This document shows, in pieces, positions 14,946 to 23,094 of a stretch of 64,000 bases of DNA. Below the pieces are notes generated by a model. The model saw nothing but the letters and a program-made list of their open reading frames with translations, did no database searches and was not told the DNA's origin. Source of the DNA: an uncultured Paraprevotella sp. (GTDB lineage Bacteria > Bacteroidota > Bacteroidia > Bacteroidales > Bacteroidaceae); the NCBI GenBank assembly GCA_944320765.1, contig CALUIS010000018.1:1-64000 (forward strand). The letters are read 5' to 3'. The position numbers and the translations under genes were made by a program. Position 1 is the stretch's first letter. The number at the start of each line of letters is the position of its first letter.

Positions 14946-16547
14946 ATGATAGAAGAATACCAACTCAGAGTATTGCCGGAAACGGCAGCCAGCGAGCAGG
15001 CCTTGCGGCGGCATATCGCCCGCGAGAAAGGAAAAGACGAGCGGACACTGACGGCCATACGGGTGCTGAAGCGGAGCATCGACGCCCGCCAGCGCACCAT
15101 TTACGTGAACTTGAAAGTGAGGGTGTATGTCAACGAGCAACCGGAAGACGATGAGTTCGTGCGTACGGAATACCATGACGTGAGCGGACGGCCGCAGGTG
15201 ATTGTGGTCGGAGCCGGGCCGGGCGGACTCTTCGCCGCCCTTCGCCTGATTGAGGCGGGCTACCGGCCCGTCATCGTAGAACGCGGAAAGAACGTGCGCG
15301 ACCGCAAGTTGGACCTGGCCAAAATCTCGCGCGAACACAAGGTGGACAGCGAGAGCAACTACAGTTTCGGCGAGGGCGGCGCGGGGGCTTATTCCGACGG
15401 AAAACTCTACACGCGGAGCAAGAAGCGTGGCAACGTGGAGAAAATCCTGAACGTGTTTTGCCAGCACGGAGCCAGCGTGTCCATCCTGCAGGACGCGCAT
15501 CCCCACATCGGGACGGACAAACTCCCGAGGGTCATAGAGAACATGCGCAAGACCATCCTGGACTGCGGGGGAGAGGTGCATTTCGAGACCCGCATGGATG
15601 CCTTGCTCATAGAGAAAGACGAGGTGGTCGGGATTGAGACGAACACAGGGCGGACTTTCCGCGGGCCTGTGATTCTGGCCACGGGGCATTCCGCCCGCGA
15701 CGTCTACCGCTGGCTGTATGCCCACGGGGTGGAAATCGAGAGCAAGGGATTGGCCGTCGGTGTGCGGCTGGAGCATCCGTCGCGGTTGATCGACCAAATC
15801 CAGTATCATAACAAGAACGGGCGCGGGAAGTATCTTCCGGCGGCGGAATACAGTTTCGTGCAGCAGGTGGACGGCCGCGGGGTGTACAGCTTTTGCATGT
15901 GTCCCGGCGGTTTCGTTGTTCCGGCGGCCAGCGGTCCGAGGCAGACGGTGGTGAACGGCATGTCGCCCAGCAACCGTGGTTCGCGGTGGAGCAACGCCGG
16001 CATGGTGGTGGAAATGCACCCCGGGGATTTGCAGGAGCCGTCGTTGGCGGAGCTTATGGCGGTGGCCGGCGTGCAGGCGGAAGCCGGGCATCCGTTGGCC
16101 ATGATGCAGTTTCAGGAGGTGTTGGAAGAACAGAACTGGCGGCAGGGCAACTGCCGGCAGACAGCACCCGCGCAGCGGATGGCCGACTTCGTGAACGGGC
16201 GGTTGAGCTACGACCTGCCTGACAGTTCGTATGCGCCCGGCCTGGTGTCTTCGCCTCTGCATTTCTGGATGCCGAAGTTCATCACCACCCGCTTGGCCGA
16301 AGGTTTCCGCCGGTTTGGGAAAGCCTCGCACGGTTTCCTGACGAACGACGCCGTGATGATAGGCGTGGAGAGCCGTACTTCGGCTCCCGTGCGCATCCTT
16401 CGCGACGGGGAGACGCTGCAGCATGTGCGTCTCCGGGGGCTGTTCCCTTGTGGCGAAGGGGCCGGCTATGCGGGCGGCATCGTGTCAGCCGCCATCGACG
16501 GCGAGCGTTGTGCCGAGGCCGCAGCGGCTTGGCTGGAACGGTTGTGA
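14946..16547 (+). CDS. FAD-dependent dehydrogenase (COG2509-like)
   Basis: 533 aa. An N-terminal ~90-residue domain precedes a Rossmann FAD-binding motif (VIVVGAGPGGLFAALRLIEA, about 83-102) and the family block NYSFGEGGAGAYSDGKLYTR. The C terminus has the second FAD contact (LFPCGEGAGYAGGIVSAAID). Members are uncharacterised flavoproteins conserved in Bacteroidetes and Firmicutes. It is probably cytosolic; substrate unknown. It ends nine bases from the convergent beta-barrel gene with no visible terminator. Confidence 0.88.
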   Translation: MIEEYQLRVLPETAASEQALRRHIAREKGKDERTLTAIRVLKRSIDARQRTIYVNLKVRVYVNEQPEDDEFVRTEYHDVSGRPQVIVVGAGPGGLFAALRLIEAGYRPVIVERGKNVRDRKLDLAKISREHKVDSESNYSFGEGGAGAYSDGKLYTRSKKRGNVEKILNVFCQHGASVSILQDAHPHIGTDKLPRVIENMRKTILDCGGEVHFETRMDALLIEKDEVVGIETNTGRTFRGPVILATGHSARDVYRWLYAHGVEIESKGLAVGVRLEHPSRLIDQIQYHNKNGRGKYLPAAEYSFVQQVDGRGVYSFCMCPGGFVVPAASGPRQTVVNGMSPSNRGSRWSNAGMVVEMHPGDLQEPSLAELMAVAGVQAEAGHPLAMMQFQEVLEEQNWRQGNCRQTAPAQRMADFVNGRLSYDLPDSSYAPGLVSSPLHFWMPKFITTRLAEGFRRFGKASHGFLTNDAVMIGVESRTSAPVRILRDGETLQHVRLRGLFPCGEGAGYAGGIVSAAIDGERCAEAAAAWLERL

Positions 16548-16556
16548 ACGCAGATG

Positions 16557-17258
16557 TTAGAAATCCACACCGAGGGTCATGGTGAAGTTGCCCGTACGGA
16601 TGCGTCCGTCGAAGTTGTCGTAATGGTATTCGGTGTAGTTCTTCCCGGCAATGTTGAACAGCCCGATGTCGTATCCCATGCTGAAATAGAAATTCTGGAA
16701 TGCAATGCCGCAGCCCACTTTCAGTCCGGCATCGAAATGTTTGTAGCGGCTGGAGCCGAACGGGCTGTATTTGGTCCGTTCGGCGTAGTCTTTCACTTCT
16801 CCGCCCACGCCCACGGCCAGGTAGCCGCCGAAGAACGGCTGCACGGTGAAGTCGTCGGCACTCGTGTCAATCTTGTATTTCAGGACGATGGGGATTTCCA
16901 GATAGCGCAGGGTCGTTTTCCGGAATCCCGCGTCTTCCGTCTCTTTGATTTCCGTACCTTTTTCCGTGTACACCAGTCCGGTTTCGAGGAAGAAGGGCAG
17001 TCCTTCGCCCAGCTTGTTGCCATAGACCAGCCCCAGGTGGTACCGGGGGTGCGGGTCGGTCTGTGCCGTTCCGCCCGTGCCACGGTAGCGTACGGTAGGA
17101 ATGTTCAGTCCGAAACGCAGGCCGAAGTAAGAATTCCGCTTGTAGTCCCGCCAACGGCTGGCATATACGGGTTCGCCCTCGTAGAAATCGCTTCCGGCCC
17201 ATGCGGACAGGCCTGCAAAAAGTAAGAGGATATAAAGGAAAAATGTTCTTTTTGTCAT
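16557..17258 (-). CDS. outer-membrane beta-barrel protein (PorT/OMP_b-brl type)
   Basis: 233 aa from ATG 17258, which begins a signal peptide (MTKRTFFLYILLLFAGLSAWA); a longer frame adds 12 residues that lie inside the promoter. The mature part alternates aromatic beta strands (SYFGLRFGLNIPTVRY, FFLETGLVYTEKGTE) and ends TMTLGVDF, a terminal Phe as needed for barrel insertion. It is probably a small porin or structural barrel. A TATTTTTG box is at 17299-17292 on the minus strand. Confidence 0.8.
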   Translation of the reverse strand: MTKRTFFLYILLLFAGLSAWAGSDFYEGEPVYASRWRDYKRNSYFGLRFGLNIPTVRYRGTGGTAQTDPHPRYHLGLVYGNKLGEGLPFFLETGLVYTEKGTEIKETEDAGFRKTTLRYLEIPIVLKYKIDTSADDFTVQPFFGGYLAVGVGGEVKDYAERTKYSPFGSSRYKHFDAGLKVGCGIAFQNFYFSMGYDIGLFNIAGKNYTEYHYDNFDGRIRTGNFTMTLGVDF

Positions 17259-17291
17259 GAAACGGCTGTTTGATGTCGATGATTTATTAGG

Positions 17292-17299
17292 CAAAAATA
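17292..17299 (-). promoter_or_regulatory. -7 box of the beta-barrel gene
   Basis: TATTTTTG on the minus strand, 34 bases before the ATG at 17258. No -33 TTG at the expected distance. Confidence 0.5.
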
Positions 17300-17342
17300 C
17301 AAATTAATTTTATTTCATAAGCTTTTTTAGCCAAATAATTGC

Positions 17343-17457
17343 TATTTTTGCGGAGCTTAACGACGAGCAAGACTATTTTGGAACGTTATGGCTTCCGGGC
17401 TGTCAACACAGGTGTTGTGAGCCTGCATACCGGGAGGCCTGATTTGTAGAAACAGAT
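17343..17457 (+). promoter_or_regulatory. promoter and leader of the thr operon
   Basis: TATTTTTG (17343-17350) is the -7 box; the -33 is weak. The ~105-base leader contains AACACAGGTGTT (palindrome, 17404-17415) inside longer partly complementary arms (GCTTCCGGG and CCGGGAGGC). There is no T-run, so it is not a standard terminator. A short frame ATG 17387-TGA encodes about ten residues with one Thr; there is no Thr/Ile-rich leader peptide of the enterobacterial kind. Confidence 0.45.
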
Positions 17458-19887
17458 ATGAAAGTATTGAAATTTGGAGGAACATCCGTAGGTTCCGTAG
17501 AAAGCATCTTGAATGTCAAGAAGATTGTAGAGGCCGAGAGAGAGCCGGTCATCGTGGTGGTGTCGGCCTTGGGCGGCATTACCGACAGGTTGATCCGGAC
17601 GTCCCAACTGGCCGTGGCCGGGGACTTGTCTTACCAGACTGAATTCGAGGAAATGGCCGACCGCCATCACCGGATGATAGAGACGGTGATACCGGCGGGG
17701 CAAAAGCGGGACAAGCTGTTGGAGGTTGTCGGGGCGTTGTTGGACGAACTGAAGAGCATCTACCAGGGCGTTTATCTGATTCGTGACCTTTCGCCGAAGA
17801 CTTCCGCCGCCATCGTGAGCTATGGCGAGCGGCTGTCGTCCCATATCGCGGCGGCGTTGGTTCGGGATGCCGTCTGGTTCGATTCCCGAACCTTTATCAA
17901 GACGGAAATCAAAGGTGGCCGGCAGTTGCTGGCTTCCGAACTGACGAACAGGCTGGTGAGGGAGGCTTTTGCGGAACTGCCTCAGGTGTCGCTCGTGCCG
18001 GGCTTCATCTCGACGGACGCCGAATCGGGCGAGGTGACCAACCTGGGACGCGGCGGGTCGGACTACACGGCGGCCATCATCGCGGCGGCCCTGGACGCCC
18101 GCATCCTGGAAATCTGGACGGATGTGGACGGTTTCATGACGGCCGACCCCAAGGTGATTTCCGCCGCTTATACTATCAATGAACTGAGCTACGTGGAGGC
18201 CATGGAGCTGTGCAACTTCGGCGCGAAAGTGGTCTATCCGCCCACCATCTATCCGGTGTGCATGAAGAACATTCCCATTCTGGTGAAGAATACCTTCAAT
18301 CCGGAAGGGCGTGGGACGATTATCCGGCAGGAAGTGACTGCCGACCAGAAGCCCATCAAGGGAATCTCCAGCATCAGCGGAACAACGCTGATTACGGTCT
18401 CCGGCCTGTCCATGGTGGGGGTCATCGGCGTGAACCGCCGTATCTTCACGGCTTTGGCGGACAACGGCATCAGTGTGTTCCTGGTGTCGCAGGCATCGTC
18501 GGAGAACAGCACGTCCATCGGCGTGCGCGACGCGGATGCCGACGCGGCCTGTGAGGTGCTGGACGCCGAGTTCGCCAAGGAGATAGAGACGGGTGCCATG
18601 TTTCGCATGAAGGCGGAGAGCGGGCTGGCCACGGTAGCTATCGTGGGCGAGAACATGAAGCATACGCCGGGCATTGCCGGGAAACTTTTCGGCACGCTGG
18701 GCCGTAGCGGCATCAACGTGATTGCGTGTGCCCAAGGGGCTTCGGAGACGAACATCTCCTTTGTGGTGGACGGCCGTTCGCTGCGCAAGACGCTGAACGT
18801 CATCCACGACAGCTTTTTCCTTTCCGAATACCAGGTGCTGAACCTTTTCCTTTGCGGAGTGGGTACCGTGGGCGGCAGCCTGATAGGACAGTTGGCGCAG
18901 CAAAGCGAGAAACTGAAGAAGGAACGCGGCCTGAAGCTGAAGGTCGTGGGCATCGCCAGCGGGCACAACGCCATGTTCGACCGCGAGGGCATCAGCCTGG
19001 AACATTGCCGGGAGCGTCTGGCCGACAGTGCGCCGAGCAACCTGAAGCGGCTGCGCGACGAGGTTATCGGGATGAACATCTTCAACTCTGTGTTTGTGGA
19101 TTGCACGGCCAGTGCCGAGGTGGCCGGCCTGTACCAGGAGTTCCTGGAGCATAACATTTCGGTGGTGGCGGCCAACAAGACTGCGGCCTCGTCGGATTAT
19201 GCTACATATAAGAAATTGAAGGACACGGCCCGTGAGCGAGGCGTGAAGTTCCTTTTCGAGACCAATGTGGGTGCCGGGCTTCCCATCATCCGCACCATCA
19301 ACGACCTGCTGAACAGCGGCGACAAGATCCTGAAGATAGAGGCGGTGCTGAGCGGCACGTTGAACTTCATCTTCAACAAGCTTTCGGCCGAGGTGCCGTT
19401 CAGCGAGACGGTGCGGTTGGCCAAGGAGGAAGGATACAGCGAGCCGGACCCGCGGGTGGACTTGAGCGGAAAGGATGTCATCCGCAAGCTGGTCATCCTG
19501 GCCCGCGAGGCGGGCTACCGCATCGAGCAGGAGGACGTGGAGAAACGCTTGTTCGTTCCCGACTCGTTCTTCCAAGGCTCGTTGGAGGACTTCTGGAAGA
19601 ACCTGCCTTCGCTGGATGAAGGTTTTGAACGCCGCCGCAAGGTGTTGGAGAGCGAGGGCAAGCGTTGGCGTTTCGTCTCCCGCTACGAGGAGGGGAAGGC
19701 GTGCGTGGAACTCTGCGAGGTGGAGCATGACCATCCTTTCTACAATCTGGAGGGGTCGAACAACATCATCCTGCTCACCACGGAGCGTTACAAGGAATAC
19801 CCGATGCTGATTCAGGGCTACGGGGCCGGTGCGGGCGTGACGGCGGCGGGAGTGTTCGCCGACATCATGAGCGTGGCCAACGTATAA
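17458..19887 (+). CDS. thrA: bifunctional aspartokinase I / homoserine dehydrogenase I
   Basis: 809 aa. Aspartokinase domain at residues 1-~290 (KFGGTSVGS at 5-13; FISTDAESGEVTNLGRGGSD), an ACT regulatory region at ~310-460 (TLITVSGLSMVGV, ATVAIVGENMKHTPGIAGK), and homoserine dehydrogenase from ~462 (LFLCGVGTVGGSLIGQLA; VLSGTLNFIFNKL). It catalyses the first and third steps from aspartate to threonine/methionine and is probably feedback-inhibited by threonine through the ACT pair. It leads thrA-apgM-thrC. Confidence 0.96.
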   Translation: MKVLKFGGTSVGSVESILNVKKIVEAEREPVIVVVSALGGITDRLIRTSQLAVAGDLSYQTEFEEMADRHHRMIETVIPAGQKRDKLLEVVGALLDELKSIYQGVYLIRDLSPKTSAAIVSYGERLSSHIAAALVRDAVWFDSRTFIKTEIKGGRQLLASELTNRLVREAFAELPQVSLVPGFISTDAESGEVTNLGRGGSDYTAAIIAAALDARILEIWTDVDGFMTADPKVISAAYTINELSYVEAMELCNFGAKVVYPPTIYPVCMKNIPILVKNTFNPEGRGTIIRQEVTADQKPIKGISSISGTTLITVSGLSMVGVIGVNRRIFTALADNGISVFLVSQASSENSTSIGVRDADADAACEVLDAEFAKEIETGAMFRMKAESGLATVAIVGENMKHTPGIAGKLFGTLGRSGINVIACAQGASETNISFVVDGRSLRKTLNVIHDSFFLSEYQVLNLFLCGVGTVGGSLIGQLAQQSEKLKKERGLKLKVVGIASGHNAMFDREGISLEHCRERLADSAPSNLKRLRDEVIGMNIFNSVFVDCTASAEVAGLYQEFLEHNISVVAANKTAASSDYATYKKLKDTARERGVKFLFETNVGAGLPIIRTINDLLNSGDKILKIEAVLSGTLNFIFNKLSAEVPFSETVRLAKEEGYSEPDPRVDLSGKDVIRKLVILAREAGYRIEQEDVEKRLFVPDSFFQGSLEDFWKNLPSLDEGFERRRKVLESEGKRWRFVSRYEEGKACVELCEVEHDHPFYNLEGSNNIILLTTERYKEYPMLIQGYGAGAGVTAAGVFADIMSVANV

Positions 19888-19919
19888 GTCATATATAATA
19901 AATAGGTAAAAAGACGGAT

Positions 19920-21131
19920 ATGAAACATATTATCGTATTGGGCGACGGCATGGCGGACTGGAAAGTGCCGGCCTTGGGCGGCAAGACGCTGCTACAGTAC
20001 GCCCATACTCCGAACATGGACCGGATCGCACGGATGGGGCGGTGCGGCCTGTTGCAGACCGTACCCGAAGGATTCCATCCGGGCAGCGAGGTGGCCAATT
20101 CGGCCATTCTGGGCTATGACCAGCACAAGGTGTACGAGGGACGCGGCCCGCTCGAGGCCGCCAGCATCGGCGTGGAACTGGCCGATGACGACCTGGCGCT
20201 CCGCTGCAACCTGATTTGCATCGAGGACGGGAAAATCAAGAACCATTCCTGCGGTCGTCTGGACACGGAGGACGCGGATGTGCTGGTACGTTTCCTGCAG
20301 GAGAAGCTGGGCAATGACCGTATTCATTTCTATACGGGCGTGCAGTACCGTCATCTATTGGTCATCAAGGGCGGAGACAAGCGGTTGCGCTGCACGCCCC
20401 CGCATGACGTGCCGGGTACGCCGTTCCGCGACTGCATGGTGGAGGCCGAAGTGCCGGAAGCCCGGGAGACGGCCGACCTGTTGAACCGCCTGATATTGGA
20501 GTCGCAGCAATTGCTGGCGGGCCATCCCTTGAACCTGCAGCGCAAGAAGGAAGGCCGTGACCCGGCCAACAGCATTTGGCCGTGGGGCGGAGGCTACCGC
20601 CCGGCCATGACACCGCTGACCGTGACCTATCCGCAGATTCATTCCGGGGCTGTCATCACGGCGGTGGACCTGATTCGCGGCATCGGCCGTTATGCCGGCT
20701 TGCAGGTGATTGACGTGGAAGGGGCTACCGGTCTGTACGACACGAATTACGAAGGGAAGGCGCAGGCCGCGATAGAGGCTTTGGAGAAAGGTGACTTCGT
20801 CTACCTGCATGTGGAGGCCAGCGACGAGGCCGGACATGACGGGGATGTGCAGTTGAAGCTGCAGACCATCGAGAATCTTGACCGTCGGGCCGTCGGACCC
20901 ATCATGGAGGCCGTGAAGAACTGGGACGAACCGGTGGCCATTGCCGTGCTGCCGGACCATCCCACGCCTTGCGCCCACCGCACCCATACGGCCGACCCCG
21001 TCCCGTTTGCCATCTATTATCCGGGCATCGAGCCGGACAGCGTGCAGACGTTCGACGAGGAAGCCGCCAAGGCCGGCAGTTACGGGCTGCTCCACGGCGA
21101 TGAGTTTATCCGCGAGTTTATGAAACATTAA
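19920..21131 (+). CDS. phosphoglycerate-mutase-family protein, probable homoserine kinase
   Basis: 403 aa, of the archaeal-type cofactor-independent phosphoglycerate mutase family (metal motif VLGDGMADW at 6-14; LHVEASDEAGHDGD; VLPDHPTPCAHRTHT). It sits between thrA and thrC, where a homoserine kinase (ThrB) is needed and none of the GHMP type is present. Genetic work in Bacteroides and other bacteria has linked members of this family to homoserine kinase activity, so I infer that it phosphorylates homoserine. Automatic annotation would call it apgM. Spacing is 32 bases from thrA and 12 to thrC. Confidence 0.85.
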   Translation: MKHIIVLGDGMADWKVPALGGKTLLQYAHTPNMDRIARMGRCGLLQTVPEGFHPGSEVANSAILGYDQHKVYEGRGPLEAASIGVELADDDLALRCNLICIEDGKIKNHSCGRLDTEDADVLVRFLQEKLGNDRIHFYTGVQYRHLLVIKGGDKRLRCTPPHDVPGTPFRDCMVEAEVPEARETADLLNRLILESQQLLAGHPLNLQRKKEGRDPANSIWPWGGGYRPAMTPLTVTYPQIHSGAVITAVDLIRGIGRYAGLQVIDVEGATGLYDTNYEGKAQAAIEALEKGDFVYLHVEASDEAGHDGDVQLKLQTIENLDRRAVGPIMEAVKNWDEPVAIAVLPDHPTPCAHRTHTADPVPFAIYYPGIEPDSVQTFDEEAAKAGSYGLLHGDEFIREFMKH

Positions 21132-21143
21132 AAAGACAAACGC

Positions 21144-22445
21144 ATGAAATATTATAGTACAAACGGCAAGGCCGACCGTGCCACCCTGCATGAGGCGGTG
21201 GTGAAAGGCCTGGCGGGCGACAAGGGACTGTTCATGCCCGAGACCATCAAGCGTCTGCCAGACTCGTTCTTCGAGGAGATACAGGACCTTTCCTTTCAGG
21301 AGGTGGCCTATCGCGTGGCGGACGCGTTTTTCGGCGAGGACGTGCCGGCCGACACGCTGAAACAGATTGTGTACGACACTCTGAGTTTCGATTGTCCGGT
21401 GGTGAAGGTGACGGACACCATTTATTCGCTTGAGTTGTTCCACGGCCCCACGCTGGCTTTCAAGGACGTGGGTGCGCGCTTCATGGCGCGGTTGTTGGGT
21501 TACTTCATCAAGCAGGAAGGAAGCCAAAAGGTGAACGTCTTGGTGGCCACGTCCGGCGACACGGGCAGTGCTGTGGCCAACGGGTTCCTGGGAGTGGAAG
21601 GCATCCACGTGTATGTGCTTTATCCGAAGGGTAAGGTGAGTGCCATTCAGGAATGCCAGTTCACCACTTTGGGCCAGAACATCACGGCGCTTGAGGTGGA
21701 CGGCGTGTTCGACGACTGCCAGGCGTTGGTGAAGAGCGCGTTCATGGACGAGGAACTGAACCGCCACATGAAGCTCACTTCCGCCAACTCCATCAATGTG
21801 GCGCGTTTCCTGCCGCAGGCGTTCTACTATTTCTATGCCTATGCGCAGATGAAGAAACTGGGCAAGGCCGGACAATTGGTGGTGTGCGTGCCGAGCGGCA
21901 ACTTCGGCAACATCACGGCCGGGCTGTTCGGCAAGGTGATGGGCCTGCCCGTGAAGCGTTTCATTGCGGCCAACAACGCCAACGACATTTTCTACAATTA
22001 CCTGCAGACCGGGGAATACCATCCCCGTGCGTCTGTCCAGACCATCGCCAACGCCATGGACGTGGGCGACCCGAGCAACTTCGCCCGCATCTATGACCTT
22101 TACAAGGGCAGCCATGCCGCCATTGCCGCTGAAATCAGCGGGGCGACCTATACCGATGTGCAGATTGCGGAGACAGTGAAGGCTTGCTACGAACAAAACG
22201 GTTACCTGCTCGACCCGCACGGGGCGTGTGGCTTCCGGGCTTTAAGCGAAGGCTTGCGCGAGGGCGAGACCGGCGTGTTCCTCGAGACGGCGCATCCCGC
22301 CAAGTTCAAGTCCACCGTGGAAGGCATCATCGGTCGGCCCGTGGCCGTACCCGACAAGTTGGCGGCCTTCATGAGAGGCGAGAAGAAGAGCGTCCCGATG
22401 AGCAAGGACTTTGAGGATTTCAAGGCTTTCCTGATGAAGGAATAG
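21144..22445 (+). CDS. thrC: threonine synthase
   Basis: 433 aa. PLP Lys107 lies in TLAFKDVGARF; other family blocks are ATSGDTGSAVANGF and VPSGNFGNITAGLFGK. It converts O-phosphohomoserine to threonine, completing the operon's pathway. An N-terminal YYSTNGKADRATLHEAVVKG block is typical of class I enzymes. A strong terminator follows within five bases of the stop. Confidence 0.96.
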   Translation: MKYYSTNGKADRATLHEAVVKGLAGDKGLFMPETIKRLPDSFFEEIQDLSFQEVAYRVADAFFGEDVPADTLKQIVYDTLSFDCPVVKVTDTIYSLELFHGPTLAFKDVGARFMARLLGYFIKQEGSQKVNVLVATSGDTGSAVANGFLGVEGIHVYVLYPKGKVSAIQECQFTTLGQNITALEVDGVFDDCQALVKSAFMDEELNRHMKLTSANSINVARFLPQAFYYFYAYAQMKKLGKAGQLVVCVPSGNFGNITAGLFGKVMGLPVKRFIAANNANDIFYNYLQTGEYHPRASVQTIANAMDVGDPSNFARIYDLYKGSHAAIAAEISGATYTDVQIAETVKACYEQNGYLLDPHGACGFRALSEGLREGETGVFLETAHPAKFKSTVEGIIGRPVAVPDKLAAFMRGEKKSVPMSKDFEDFKAFLMKE

Positions 22446-22449
22446 GAAC

Positions 22450-22502
22450 AAGCCAAAGCCGGGAAGGCGTGACACGACTTCCCGGCTTTGGCTTGCTTTT
22501 TG
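22450..22502. terminator. bidirectional terminator after thrC
   Basis: A perfect 17-bp stem (22450-22466 with 22478-22494; AAGCCAAAGCCGGGAAG arm) and 11-base loop, followed by GCTTTTTG on the plus strand. It serves thrC and the convergent lipoprotein gene ending at 22506. Confidence 0.9.
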
Positions 22503-22505
22503 TAT

Positions 22506-23072
22506 TTACTTCAGTCCGCGTTCGCGGATGTATTCATTCAGTTCTTTCACGATGTCTTTGTAGTCCGCCCGGCGACCGCAGGCTTGGATGTACGTGAACG
22601 GGTCTTTGTCCGCGATGTGCGACAGGAGGTCGTCCATGGCGGGCGGTTCTTTCATTTGGCTGTATTCCTCGTAAGTGTAGGAGAGGAAGGCGGCATGGGG
22701 GGATATGCCCCGGTTGTCCAGCCAATAGCCGTTCTCCAAGGGGGTGGGGTAGGCCAGTTTGCCGTTGGTCTTCAGGTCTGTCGGGGCCGGGTAGGACACG
22801 ATGCGCGTGCGGGTCTCGTCCATGAGGACAGGGACCAGACGCGAATAGTCTTTCCGCGTCTTGTAGATGTAGACTATGGGAGAAGACACTTTGTGTGCGG
22901 ACGGGGTTGTATGGACCGGTCTGAAGGCCGGAGGCTGCACCGCCGCCGCTTGTGCTTCTTGTGCATTTGCTGTGCCTTCTTGGGCGGAACGGCAAGCCGT
23001 GGTGGCGGCCAGGCAAGCCGCCAGGGTGCAATAGGGCCACCAGGCTTTGAGGGTTCTTTTTCCTTTTTCCAT
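22506..23072 (-). CDS. lipoprotein of unknown function, downstream of a C10 protease
   Basis: 188 aa from ATG 23072. Signal with lipobox-like TTAC (MEKGKRTLKAWWPYCTLAAC...), then an Ala/Gln-rich linker, then a compact domain containing VYIYKTRKDYSRLVPVLMDE, YPAPTDLKTNGKLAYPTPLE and a helical C terminus. It starts 22 bases after the C10 protease stop and shares its transcript. C10 proteases in Bacteroides and Streptococcus are often encoded next to their own inhibitors, so an inhibitor or partner role is possible but unproven. I recognise no family. Confidence 0.75.
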   Translation of the reverse strand: MEKGKRTLKAWWPYCTLAACLAATTACRSAQEGTANAQEAQAAAVQPPAFRPVHTTPSAHKVSSPIVYIYKTRKDYSRLVPVLMDETRTRIVSYPAPTDLKTNGKLAYPTPLENGYWLDNRGISPHAAFLSYTYEEYSQMKEPPAMDDLLSHIADKDPFTYIQACGRRADYKDIVKELNEYIRERGLK

Positions 23073-23094
23073 GCAGTAGTGGTTCTTTATTCTG

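Noticed and set aside
17387..17419. Short ORF before thrA as a threonine leader peptide
   Set aside because: It has only about ten codons, one Thr, and no terminator hairpin follows.
17386..19734. 782-codon minus-strand frame over thrA
   Set aside because: Antisense shadow of a clear bifunctional aspartokinase/homoserine dehydrogenase.
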